The notes below the pieces were generated by a model. That model did no database searches. It worked only from the letters and a program-made list of their open reading frames with translations, and had not been told where the DNA came from. This document shows positions 10,714-22,308 of a DNA stretch of 64,000 bases, in pieces (position 1 is the first letter of the stretch; each line of letters begins with the position of its first letter). The DNA is taken from NCBI GenBank assembly GCA_020543525.1, contig JAHYIO010000023.1, positions 1,674,001 to 1,738,000 on the forward strand, read 5' to 3'. Made by a program: the position numbers and the translations under genes. The DNA is from Coriolopsis trogii. Its lineage: Eukaryota > Basidiomycota > Agaricomycetes > Polyporales > Polyporaceae.

Positions 10714-12905
10714 TCACAACTTGGCCTTATCAGCCTCTTTCTTCTTCGCCTCAGCCGCGGCCTTCTCCATCATGGCGCGGGTCTCTGTTGCGGCTTCGGC
10801 GAGGTAGTGTTTGAGCTCGGCTGTGTTCCTCTTCAAGCTCGTGATCGTCCACCGGATGTAGTTGTCCCCAATTGAGTACGAAAGCCCGTAGCCATCGGGA
10901 ACGACTAGAGCGAGCGCAGTCAGTCAGCAAATAGCTCACAACGATGAATGGAATATAAATATGTGCAAGCGTTGCTCACCTTCACCGTAGCCCCAACCGT
11001 CGAGGTAGGGGGACGAAAGCTGTGATGTCGACAGCTCCCAGTGGTTGGTCTTGCTGAACGCGGGGTCTGTGTAGATTTCGGGAACCGGTTCGCCCTCCTT
11101 CAACACCTTCTTCAAGCCGAAGAGATGGCGGTCGACGCCCTGGCCATCAGCGGCCCAGGCCGCGTACTGCAAATGGCGGGAGATAGCCTTGCGGAAGAGC
11201 GCTGCACGAGTCTCATCCTGAGGGTTCACACGCGACTCGGTTAATACACCATAACGCAGCAGATCAGAGGCAATGAGGGCTTACAGTTTGGGACGGGTCG
11301 AGCATCGCCTCCGCCCACGCCTTGCTCTCCTTGCTCGCCGATCGGATGACCTCCGTCCGTCCGAGCTGGTACTTGCGTGTCTGCGCGCTCTCGTAACACA
11401 CGCCGGGACGGTTGAACATCTTGTGGAACGCGAGCTGCTTGACCATCTGCGCCCACGCGTCCGGCGACGCCTTGAACGCCTTGATGTACTCTTTCCCGTA
11501 GCCTTCATAGTGGAGGACTTCCATGTCGTGCTTGCCGACGAGCTCGTCAAAGTTCTTCTCCGCCTCGGCAACGAACGTCTTCGTCTTCTCGTCGAGCGCG
11601 AAGGTCAGCTCCTTCGGGGCCTCAAGGTTCGCACCTGTCTCTGCAGTACGTGCGGGGCCGAGGTCGACCTTGCCGGCTGCGAGGGAGGCGAGCATGAACT
11701 CGTTCAAGCGGAGGGTGGGTGTGCCGTCCATGCAGGAGTGCTCTCCGAGGAAGCCAGATTTACCATTTTCGAACACGATCACTGGCGTGGTGGAAACATG
11801 AGCATATGCAAGACGTCCAGAGCAGCTGAACACGTACGCTGGTGCTTGTCGTAGAAGCGATTCCGGCCGTCACCGACCCAGCACGCCCAGCTCGTTTGTT
11901 CGCGAGTGACGGGCTTCGAGTCGTCGAGACAGACGACCATGAGTGCCGACTCGATCTCCTCGAGCGTTGCCGCGTTCGCTGGGGAAGCAGCGAGCAGAGC
12001 TGCGCGAGCCTTCTCATAATGAGCACTCATCGAACCTGTATGGGTAGAGGGTGGCGAGGTGAACTCACATCTGTCCAGGTGTCGCGGTTTTCCGATGTGA
12101 GCGCGCCTACGGGCGTGGCCTTCTCGTTGCCCGCCAAAGCAATGATCTTCTCGATTTGCGCCTCTAGTTCCGCCGCGGAGAGTTCGCGACCAGACTTGTC
12201 CGCGAGCGGAACTTTGTAGAACTTGTTCTTACGGACAAAGACGACATGGTTATGCGTCGCGGGATCAAACTTTTTGGCAGTGTCGTTCGGCTTGACCGGG
12301 TAGCGACACGAGTGGAAGCTGCCCCATACATAACTTGAGTCAAGAGGAAGCGAGGGACATGGGTGCGAGACTCACAGCCATTCGTACGACTTCATCGCCA
12401 AGGGCGCGCCGCGCACCTTCTCCGGCTCAAGCTGTTCGCTCTCCACCAACGCCCTGAACGGCAGAATCGCCTTCAACAGCTGCGCTGCCCGCTTCGCCTG
12501 GCTCGGCCGCGCCTTGTCGTCCAAGTGCACGTAGAAGTAACTCACGTACACCACCACCGGGTCGCGGTAGCCCATGTACGCCGTCTCGTTCCACCAGTCC
12601 GCGAGCCAGTTGTTCACCTCAGGCTGCGTCGCGCGCGCCTGCAGACGCTCCTGGAGCACCTTTGCCTGCTCCGAGTCTACAAACGCCTTCACGACCGCTT
12701 GCGTTTTCGCAAACTGTTCGCGTGTGAGATGCGGCTCGACCGTCTCGAGGTACTTCGCGGCGGTGGAGGAAAGTGGTGGTACGGGTAGGCGGGGGAGCGA
12801 GGCTTCGTACCGAAGCATGGGCCCTTTGCTTGGGTCGGCGATGTAGCCTGGCGGTACGTCCGACTTGCGGGGTGCGGAAGTCTTGAGGGTGCGTGGTTTT
12901 GACAT
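10714..12905 (-). CDS. CAT2: Carnitine O-acetyltransferase, peroxisomal (ends in AKL)
   Basis: This enzyme moves acetyl groups between CoA and carnitine, allowing acetyl units made in peroxisomes to reach mitochondria. The start ATG (12903-12905) opens MSKPRTLKTSAPRK. The first exon carries the choline/carnitine acyltransferase blocks PPLSSTAAKYLETVEPHL and WWNETAYMGYRDPVVV. Later exons give FENGKSGFLGEHSCMDGTP with the catalytic His, then RPGVCYESAQTRKYQLGRTE and LDGWGYGEG. The last exon ends ADKAKL with the stop at 10714-10716. AKL is a PTS1 signal, also found on yeast Cat2. No clear mitochondrial presequence is encoded at this start, although yeast makes a mitochondrial form from an alternative start. 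About seven introns are present. Its downstream neighbour is the PEX8-like gene. Confidence 0.92.
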
Positions 12906-14219
12906 GACAGATCTACTGGACTGCAGTACTTGTCAGCGTGTTCTGTTGTCTGGCTGTCCACGGTCCAAGAGGTAGCGAGACGGTTTGAGGCATGAACACC
13001 GACGAGCGAGCATACCATTGCTTCGCTCACCTCCGATGACAGAACCGGAGGGGCGCGTGTGACTCTTGGAAGAGACTCAGCATACTGCAAAGTCCAGGAC
13101 AGGCTTCCCGATGTATGCTGCTGCCGTCCTCATTCCTCGTCTACGGAAATGGTACGGCCAAATACTTCCTGCGATGCTCGACCCCGTTTCTCCATAAATG
13201 GGCTCAAGAGCGTGGCACGGCGAACCGCGAGCCATCTGGGCCAGGACAGACGGCGGGCACACGACGAAGGGGGATGGAGGACTGAACGGGATTTGAAGAC
13301 GACTCGAGATGGCGAACCGTTGCACGCCTTTCATAGCATCCAGACCGGCTGCATTCACCACCTTTCCCAGGTGATGAACGAGCCCCTCCTGACCCTTGTG
13401 TCTAGCCAGAGCGTCCACCTACGAAGCCCAGTTCTTCCCACCTCGAATCGTGTACTCCCACCCAATCTCCTCATATACCGTCATGCATTCAATCACGAAC
13501 CATACCCTCATCGTCCCGTTCATCCGTCCCGTGAACCGCGTCCGCCCCCTCCGCTACTGCGAGAACACGCATACGGGCAACACGGAACGCAGATCCCCGA
13601 AGCAGACCGAGAGAAGGAGCGCGAAGGATGAACTCACCAGGAGCGAAAGAGACCGAGCGGTAGCGGTGCGTCGCGTTGACTGGAACATAAAAGCTTGTCT
13701 CAAGGACGAAAGTCGGGGTGACGAATGCGGGGTCGACTAGCAGACGAGTGCGGGGTAATCTGCTGGGGCCTCGCCGCGCCGAGCTATATCAGGGGGGAGT
13801 TAGAGTGGCTGTCTCCACGCTAGGGGCTAGCAGACGTCGTAGTCGGAGTGTCTGGAGTGTCCAGTTGACAGTGCTAGGCAATCGCGAGCGAGAGGGCGAC
13901 GGTCCCCGACGTCCAGGTGGTCTCTCTGAGGGGGGCACATTTGTATCAGAGGTGTTCCGGCCAGCTTCCGGCAATGACCTACCCCGCATCCGGCATAGAC
14001 GCGATCTTCACGAGGTTCGCTCACCGGCCAATGCCAAGAGCCGACCGTAAGTGGCTGCGTCGGGCAGCGTGGTTAATCAATAGTTCCGTTTACACCCGGC
14101 ATCGATGTCGCAGCATAAGGAAGAGACTCGGATGTACAGGCATAAAACATAGATGAACATATAACAAGCAACGAAACACCAAGTCCTATATCCCAACGGC
14201 TCATGGTACTGACCAGGGT
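12906..14219. other. Intergenic region of 1.3 kb, no supportable gene
   Basis: This is the upstream region of the carnitine acetyltransferase and the 3' flank of the PPPDE-thioredoxin-PUL gene, both on the minus strand. ORFs here are short, rich in Arg/Ser/Pro and lack any familiar motif. I see no tRNA A/B boxes and no repeat. Confidence 0.5.
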
Positions 14220-16679
14220 TCATGGACACAGCTTCTCAGCCACCTCCTCGACCAATTTTCGTACCTCAGGCTTCTGTACCCCATTTTCCCCACATCCGCC
14301 CTTGCCCAACTTGCTCTTGAGAGTGTCGCGAGACTGCAGGACCTCAAGCAGAGAAGAGAGCTGTCCCTCGTACGAAGGTGATAACCTGAGCAAGAACGCG
14401 AGTGCCGCGACAAGGCGATGCACTGCATCCGCGTCATCAGCCACACTCAAATACCCCCAGCTAAGATGTGTCGGACACTCACCGACTTCCTCGCTCTGCG
14501 TTTCGTTCGACAGCGTCTCCAGAATCGCACTCACAAGTTCACACTCCCACTCCTCGTCTTCCTCCACGTTCACAGGCGTAACGCCCGGCGACGTCCCCCT
14601 CAGCTTCTCCATCCGACTCTTCTGCAGCGTCGCAGCGACGTTGAATGTCAAACTCGCCGCCGCCGTCCTCACCGCTGTGTCCTCGTGCAGCAGCGCCCCA
14701 ACGAGCACACGCGTCATTTGCGCCCGCTTGCCCCCCGGCGACACGCGCGACAGGAGTGTCTTGCTCAGTACGCCATGGGCGAACGCATTCGCGAGCATCC
14801 TGAGTACAGTGAGCAGGAAGTTCCGCCCGCTCTTCTCATCACCATCCTGACCGTCAAGGTTCGCGATGGCCCGAGTGAGGAGGTTCTCGATCGGGTCCGG
14901 TTTCGCCGCGGGAGAAGCTAGCCAGTTTGCTACCGTTCCGTCTAGAACGGCGAGGCGCCACATGTCGACCACAGGAAAGAGCTGAGCGGGCGGAAGTGAG
15001 TTTGCGAGGCTAGTGGTTGCCGTCGCCCAAAGGGTCATTATTTGCGGGGTAGCGGGGACGGTGGGCTGCTTCGCAGTCACAGCAGAGGCGGTCTTCTCTG
15101 GGAAACGGGATTTCAGGAAGGGCAGCACTGCTGTCGAGAGAGTCTTTTTGGCAGTCTGGAGGTCTGTTGAATGAGGTGCTCCGTCGATGAAAGATGCCAC
15201 CTTAGACGAGACCGCATCGAGGGCGGGCACCTGGGTGAACAGGATAGGATTCGTCGAAAGCGCTTCGACAGCAGGCAGGGATAACTTGGTGTGAGGATGG
15301 GCTGCATGGACTCGAGATAGTCAGGGTATACGACTAAGGAGGAAGGCAAGGGAGCAAACGTACGAGGGAAAGCCTGGTATAGTAGAAGGTCTACTTGCGT
15401 ACGGAGTTCGGGTGCATTCACGCCCTTCAATTCGTGCGTCTACGAAGGATCGTCAACAACACTATTCACTATCCAGAAAACAGTCAAGCTTACCTTCTTG
15501 CCATCCAGGAAGAACAGGAATGTAGGGGTGACCCTCACTCCCCATTCAGCTCCTGCTTGCGCACCCATCCCGACAGCCATATCCACCTTCACAAATGCAG
15601 CCCTGCCACCGTCACTGCCGTGCGTCTTCTGGTGCGCGAGTTCCTCGAACACTGGTTCGATCATCTTGCACGGCCCACACGTCTTAGAGGTGAAGAACAC
15701 GATCGCTGCTCGATGTGTCTGCAACAGCCCATGCAACGAAGACGAGTTCGTGCAGATATGGATGGGGCTTGCCACGGTGGAACTCCCGGCGGAAGGAATG
15801 TTCGGTATGGACGTCGGTGCAGAAAGGGAGCCTGTCTGGTATGCCTGAGATGCAACAGCCTGTAGTAGGGCTGATGCGAGTGCAGGGTTGGGAGAAGCAG
15901 AGGCCGCCTGTTGCAGTGCACCTAGTGAGGGGGCGACCGGAGGCGTCGGCGCTGCACCTGGTGCTGGACGACGGAACATAGCGTCTATTGTCGGACGAAG
16001 GGCTGCTCCAAAGGGTGTCGAGAGGAAATCAGAGGGGAGATCTGCCAAGCATGGTAAGCTCAAGTAGAAGGAGGGTCGGTGATGCCAAACTTGCCTTTGA
16101 TCCATGCGGGTATAGTGCCTCCCGTGAGGAAGCCCACACAATCATTTGTGAAGGAATTACAGTTAAAGTCTTTCCCGTAGTCAGTACATGCTGGATGGGC
16201 ATAAATCAGAGTAAAATACCTAGTAGATGATACTGAAGTGGACTGTCAGTATGTCTTCAAAGAGCAGCCTCAGCGTTCACTCACTTTGTCTGCGGTATAA
16301 TGGCTGCGTATCTCGGAAAGATATTCGTCAAACGTCTCCTCGTCTATCGCGGTCTCACCCATATCCACCACTTGAAGAGGGGCGCCATGCTATCCGTGGG
16401 CTGTTCAAAATGAGGCGAACGATGCGACGAAATGGGGAACGTACGTGAGACTGACCCGGCTTTGTGATCATGATACCTTGCCCGTAGAATACCTCCTTGC
16501 CAAAGACAACGACGGATGTATGCCTGTCCATCATTGGCATTAGTCTCCACCCAACTTCCGGCTCGCGATTCAAAGCGTACGCACCAAATGCCATCTATCT
16601 GTCTCCCGGTGAGTTGTCTTGATAGCTGCTTCGCAAGGCCATTGCTGAGGTCATACACATAGAGTTCTACCTTGGACAT
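14220..16679 (-). CDS. PPPDE peptidase - thioredoxin - PUL three-domain protein
   Basis: The start ATG is at 16677-16679. The N-terminal domain is PPPDE/DeSI-type, a thiol-peptidase fold acting on SUMO or ubiquitin. It runs MSKVELYVYDLSNGLAKQLS, then GIWHTSVVVFGKEVFYGQG with the catalytic His, and later DFNCNSFTNDCVGFLTGG with the catalytic Cys near 16.15 kb. A Pro/Ala/Ser linker (15.8-16.0 kb) leads into a thioredoxin domain with FFTSKTCGPCKMIEPVFEE, an intact CGPC. After a further intron comes a roughly 300-residue helical C-terminus (VVDMWRLAVLDG, TRVLVGALLHEDTAVRTAAASLTFNVA) typical of the PUL domain, which in PLAA/Doa1 binds Cdc48/p97. The product may couple isopeptidase activity to Cdc48, with redox control by the middle domain; that role is inference. 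At least six introns are visible. Confidence 0.88.
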
Positions 16680-17072
16680 ATATAGCGCTATAGAGGTTGG
16701 CGTGTGCACACGTACGCAGGTTTAGGGAGGGTGGTGGTGTAGAGGAAAGGTAGTACGCAAGCTAACAAGGGACTGCATCGGTCAAGGAAAGCACTGGAAG
16801 GCAACGCGTCTGATTGGCCGGAGATGACGTACTCCCCGATCTCCCCTCAGACTTGTCATGAATCTTCTATGGGCGTCTAGTCTACACAAGCGTCTGCACC
16901 GGGCCGAAACGCCACACCCACTTGGTGAGGGAGCCGTTCTGTGTCAGAGTGAAGAACTCGATAGACAGCGCAACAATCCTTTCCATTCTTACAGTTGTTA
17001 CAATGTAGGATCGACACATACATATGCGTACAGTGGAGGATTGTCACTTCTTGCCCATCATGCCCTCATGCT
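16680..17072. other. Short intergenic region, no gene seen
   Basis: This separates two minus-strand genes and should hold the promoter of the PPPDE gene and the 3' UTR of the RidA gene. I see no coding potential and no clear TATA box. Confidence 0.4.
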
Positions 17073-17618
17073 TCAAGGAAGCTCAGCGATGCACTCGACC
17101 TCCATGTCGGCGCCGAGAGGGAGAGCAGCAACACCGATACAGGTGCGCGCAGGGGGGTCTTTGGGGAAGTACTGAAGGACGTGAACGTCAAACACGTTAT
17201 TTCGCTGCCTCCATCACGAAGAGCTCACCTCCTGGTACACCTCGTTCATGGGTGCGAAGTCGCGGGGGAGGTTGGTGAGGTAGACGTTGCATTTGACCAC
17301 GGCAGAGCGGTCAACACCAGCACCCTTGAGAACCTTGGTCATGTTGTCCAGTGCAACACGCTATACATTGGGCGTGTTCATGATACGGATCGCGCGAGCA
17401 GCAGTGAACGCACGGTTTGAGCCTGCACGCCGCCCTCAACAAGCTTCGACTCCCGAGTGATACCAATGCTGCCAGAGACGTAGATCGTCTTCCCGGAGAT
17501 GATGGCCTGAGCTGCGACAGATTGTCAGAAACGAATCGTCACGTCGAGGCCCGTGATACACACAGTAAATGGGTAGAGGGGGGTTAGCCTCTTCGGAGAA
17601 AACGACCTGCTTCGTCAT
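17073..17618 (-). CDS. RidA/YjgF/Hmf1 family enamine/imine deaminase
   Basis: Proteins of this family hydrolyse reactive 2-aminoacrylate and related imines formed by PLP enzymes; in yeast they are Hmf1 and Mmf1. The start ATG (17616-17618) opens MTKQVVFSEEANPPLPIYSQ. Later exons read AIISGKTIYVSGSIGITRES and TVRALDNMTKVLKGAG, followed by KCNVYLTNLPRDFAPMNEVY. The last exon gives PPARTCIGVAALPLGADME with the conserved substrate-binding Arg, and ends ECIAELP before TGA at 17073-17075. Size is about 130 residues, the normal RidA length. There is no N-terminal presequence, so a cytosolic form is likely. Three or four short introns. A TATA box lies upstream at 17695-17700. Confidence 0.92.
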
Positions 17619-17694
17619 GTTGGTAGATGGGGGATGGGTGCTAGTGAGAGATGGAGGTACTGAGCTCTAGAGAAAGGCACAACAGACGGAGGGC

Positions 17695-17700
17695 TTTATA
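17695..17700 (-). promoter_or_regulatory. Candidate TATA box of the RidA-family gene
   Basis: On the minus strand this reads TATAAA, about 78 bp upstream of the start codon at 17618, a normal fungal spacing. Confidence 0.55.
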
Positions 17701-18433
17701 TTGGACCTGCGATGATCTTGGACCACAAGCGCTGCGATCGAATGGCGAGGGTGCGTTATCGATGGCAGACAAGGTCACCCGCCTGACTCTCGGGGCGGAC
17801 CCATGTGGAGGATGTTTCAGCCGCTTCAAGCAAGCATCGGAATATTGGGATTGCTCAAGTCGAGTCGCTACAAAACGCATTACAGAAGACACAGGTGTCG
17901 TAAAGGTGGGCAACACGAGAACATGAAACATTTGTTACCCCTTGGCGAATCTCCGGTTTGGTATGTTGCATATCAATTGCCTGAACTTTCTCAGTTCCAA
18001 AATGGCCCCAGGATCTTCATCCCTGAGTGGTTCCCTGCGAATCCTGTCCGGCGCGCGATGTAGCCGAACGAATCTCAAGAGTGTTGCACATGGGATCCCA
18101 TACGCGCGAGAGTCTGCCAACCGCGGTATAATGCAAAACCCTATCGGAGCAAGCCTGTCCAGGCAATCAAGGCGGCTTCTGGTAGTGTCGTGCAGTTGGA
18201 AACTGCAGCGCGGGCCAACAAAGCGCAGGCAAAGCGTGGTCCAGACGGCAGACGAGAGAGCAAAGAGCAGCAGATGAGAGAGCGTCGGACGAGACAAGAG
18301 TTGACATCAATGGTCAGACGCCCATTGACGAGGGTGGCGGGGAATAAGCGCTGTGGCAGAGGCGCGTGTGGCTGAAAATCTTGGGCTGAAAACTGCACAG
18401 CGACTGTACAGCTGCATGCAGCCTCCAGACCGC
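17701..18433. other. Divergent promoter region between the RidA and H15-domain genes
   Basis: Two genes read away from this interval. I see no coding exon or RNA gene in it. Confidence 0.4.
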
Positions 18434-20709
18434 ATGCTCGGTGCAACCGACCCTCCCCCTGCGGTCTCATCCGCCCCAAACGTTCAGTGTGCGTCTCCAG
18501 CTGAATGTATGCGTTGTGCATCCAAGCTAACGTCACATCAGTTGCAATTCCAGATATTCCCTCACCTCCCCCCAAGACGAACATTGATTCGTTGAAAACA
18601 TACTTGAGTCTCTTACCGCCCGATCAGATTATCGAAATATGTCTGCTATTCGAGCCCCATGTTCCTCTGCATATAAAGACTACTGTCTGGCCAGCTGACC
18701 TCGAAGCTGCCATCCTCGAGTTGAGGAAGAAATCGGCTTCATTGACGCAACCACAGCCTACCACTGCCATCGCACCCACCCCATCCGTGGACGGGAGTCC
18801 GCAGACTGGCTGCCCTAGTGCGCCATCCCATCAAGTGCACCCGCCGGGACATCATGAACCCCCTCCACGCAGGGAGGAAGACCCGCCGATGGGTTCGCTG
18901 AGGGATCCGGCAGAGGAGGCGAGGGAGAAGGCAAGTGCCGTTGATCCTGCAAAAACTGCGTCCCCTACTCCCCAGCCACAAATCGATGGAGGAACCCCTT
19001 TGTCTGTCATTTCACCGAACCCCAATGTATCTCACCCATCGCTGCCACAGGCCTCTGGCCCGCCTACCGGAACTCCTCAGCCGCAAGGACCGCAACCTGG
19101 GAATGCCCACCCAACCGCCCCGTATCCTTATGGCCCGTATGGCTACCCTGTGCCGCCGCCACAGTCGCAAGCCGCTTACCATCATACACCATATTATCCT
19201 TCTGGGTACCCGCCTCACTATCCATATCCGTATCCTCCGCCACCAGGATATCCCCCTCCCGGACAAACACCCCCACCAGCGCATGGACAGCCCCCGCCGC
19301 CGTTCGCCCACCCTCCACCCGCACGACCACCTCTACACCCCTCATCCCAGCCACCTCCGCCACCACCATCCGGCGAGGATCTTCCTTCTTACGAAGAGAT
19401 GATTGTCGAGGCGTTACTCGACATCGGAGATGCAGAAGGAGCTGCACCGAAGGAACTCTTCACGTGGATGGCGTCTCGGTATCCTCTCCAGACGAATTTC
19501 AGGCCGAGTGCAAGTCAGGCGTTGCAGAAGGCATTCAAGCGAGGAAGATTGGAGAAGAGGTCTGGTGGAAAGTACCGTTTAAACCCCTCATGGGAAGGGG
19601 GCGCGGTGCGTATTCCTGATCTTCTTTGAAGTTCCTCCGTCTCAAGCATGTGGTAGACATCCAAACGTACCACTCGGAGACCCCAAACTCTTGCACAGAC
19701 CACCTATGCCATGCAACATCCACAAGGACCCCCGTCGTCGCCCTTCACACACGCTCCGCTGCAATCCTCATCTCATCACCATCCACCCACTAACGGCCAG
19801 CAGGCACCGCCGTATAATGGCTATCCGTACCAGTATCCTTATGGCCACTATCCAGGTTATCCACCACCACCGCACGCCCCAGGGCACCCACCACAAGACA
19901 AAGCGCCATCTACTCTTCCGCCTGCTCCGAGCGCTCCCGTGACCACTAAACCGAGCGATGATAAGGAGGCGGCCGACAGCGGCGACGTCTGGGAAGCTGC
20001 ACAGCACATTCTGCAGGCCATCAACTTTGCACAAGGCAACACCAATGGAGCTGCAGGGGCAAGTGGGAACACCACCACGGCTGGTGCTACAGACGATGAC
20101 GGTCTTGGTGCTGTTCTGGCCGCGCTCGCGAACGCTGCTGCTGCTGCGTCGGCAGCTTCGAATGCGAACGCTCCGGCCGAACCTCCACGGTCAACGCTCA
20201 CGGACGACGAGAGGGCTGCTCTGCAGGCACAACTGGCGTTGCTGGCTGCTCAATTGACCGAACTGGCCGATGCGGAGGAAGAGGAGATGGCTGTCGAGCC
20301 ATCTACATCAGCCCCTGTGCCGCCTCCCTCCGTCACCCGACTACCAGAGCAACAGCCGGAACCCTCGAGGTTGACGGAGTCGCAGCCTCAAGTGCAACCC
20401 CCTCCGCCTATAACATCTCAGACTCGACCAGTGCCGACTGCACAACCACAACCTCGGGCCGCACCGAAACCGATGGACTTCCATCCGCCGCCTATAGCGG
20501 CCTATTCCGGGGCACATCTTGTTCTGGATGTGAACGCATTCCCGGAGGTGTTCGCGCCCTCCGCGCCTGCGCCGGGGCTGGCGAGCGGCGCACAGACGGA
20601 GGTGGAAGAAGCGGGAGGCGAGGAGGAGAGCGACGACGATGACGATGACGATATGGAGGACGTCGTGGTGCCGCTTGCCCCGGTGACGCCTACAGGATTA
20701 CGGACGTGA
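18434..20709 (+). CDS. Proline/glutamine-rich protein with linker-histone-type (H15) winged-helix domain
   Basis: I start the gene at the ATG at 18434 (MLGATDPPPAVSSAPNVQ). The reason is a good 47-nt intron at 18507-18553: it has donor GTATGC, a CTAAC branch site and a CAG acceptor, and it joins ASPAE to IPSPPPKTN in frame. Exon 2 ends at 19605 and exon 3 runs 19699-20709. An N-terminal helical block (LPPDQIIEICLLFEPHVPL) is followed by a long Pro/Tyr/Gln-rich stretch with PYPYGPYGYPVPPP-like units. Then comes a winged-helix domain, SYEEMIVEALLDIGDAEGAA to LEKRSGGKYRLNPSW. Another disordered Pro/Ala region follows and the protein ends acidic (runs of Asp near 20.64 kb). The H15-like domain suggests a chromatin or DNA-binding role, but the acidic, Pro-rich surroundings differ from a standard Lys-rich linker histone. 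Confidence 0.75.
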
Positions 20710-22308
20710 TAGTTACTGAGACGGTCGTGTGTTGTGTGAGTAGTTTTGTGCTATCTGGGGAGATACTGAGGTGTACCGTGTACACATACATGCCTTCTCT
20801 TGCTCATCGATTGGGGTTGTGCCCTCGCGCCAAGGGTGGGGTTTACGGAGCGCTTCTGTGCGTTTGGATGACGCATTGGGGCGTCCTGTGAGATGTAGGG
20901 TGTCTTCGCGCTGTCCGGTACGTGGACCGGTAGACCGGTGGATGTGAGTCCTCATCGTCTTGAGTATGTACTGTACTCAAGGCGAAGGTGGCGGCTCGAC
21001 TGCTGCGTCTGCTGTCTTTGTCGTTTTGACGTGCGGACTGTGCAGAGGGGGCAGTCAGGGTCCTCTTCATCCCCCGCGGGACCCATAAGGGTCCACAGAT
21101 CAGCGCGGTCAGGTGGACCAGCCCATCCCGACGCGGATCTCATTGGAGGAACTCCGAGTGTCCCAAGTGTCCGTCGCGGTGTCCATTATCCTCGGAGATG
21201 GCCAGGCCCCATACAGTCGCTAATGCCGCTACTCCACAATTTGTCCCCATGACCTACGCCTGCGCGCAGTGAGGCAGGTTTGCTCAGCCTCAGGCCCTCG
21301 GGCCACGAATCGAATGCGACATCCTCGAACGTCACGCGCGGTCACCCGGTGACCCGCGTTCGTGTGGGCTCGTCGACTGCGTACGGTCTGAGATAGGGTA
21401 TCATGATATCGATGAGTACATGTCGTGACGCCATGTTTTGGGTATGTTCGTGCGTTTGGGGGATTCGTCGCTTGTCCGACCGTGATCAACGTGAGTACAT
21501 ACAGTACCTCACACTATGGAGCCGGTGAGCCTGTCAGGGAATGGGAACGTGTGGTCCAACCCCACGAACGGTGAGTAGAGTTTTTCTGTCGACTACATGC
21601 GTGACTGAGGTCCATCTTCCGGATGCCCGCAAGGACAGGTGATCATGACGGAACGCGTCCGCGTCCTACCGAGTGGCCGTTGTCCAGTCGACCGGGAACT
21701 GTCGTCATCACTTCTGCAACAGCGTGCGTAACGGGGACGTAAGAACATCCCCGGAAGAAGCTGTCCTGCCAGAGGAAGTGTGGGGAACCTGAAGCGCTCT
21801 CATCAATTACCCCGCATCCTGAGCAGGTTATGTACGTCGTACGTACGCATAGAACATCCCTTCACGAATCCATCGGTGTCCGTGGCGGGATACATAAATG
21901 ACAGAACCGACCCGGCTTGCGGGGGCGGAATATGGAAGGGCTCGTGCTTGACAGCGTCAACAGCGAAGCCATGTCTGCTGACTCCTGAGACGTCGACTGG
22001 GCAGAGGTATAAGCTTCCGGTAACCTCAGACGTTGTTTATCAAGTTTCGGATCGAGTGGCAGCGCAAGGGGCAAACAACAACGTGCAGATGATATGATGG
22101 ATAATCGGCGAAAGTACTCATACAACGGCTTTGACAAGACCGACACTGATACTAATACAGGCTGTGGCTTAAGCTTGTCCATGAAGAACGGTCACGACTC
22201 GTTAGCCAGCGCGAAATACGCCCAAGCTGTCCGTAGCATGCTCTCATACCCATACGCGCATCGAGCGCACGAACTCACCCGGCCAACGGCGTGCCCGAGC
22301 TCGCCCCT
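20710..22308. other. Convergent intergenic region of 1.6 kb, no supportable gene
   Basis: This lies between the 3' ends of the H15-domain gene and the M35-like protease gene. It contains a perfect 8-bp-arm hairpin at 20959-20981 (CTTGAGTA, loop, TACTCAAG). ORFs are short with no recognisable motif, and I see no tRNA or transposon signature. Confidence 0.4.

Noticed and set aside
19140..19380. Possible tandem repeat in the Pro/Tyr-rich region
   Set aside because: The units vary too much for a true tandem array; it is protein-level low complexity within a coding exon.
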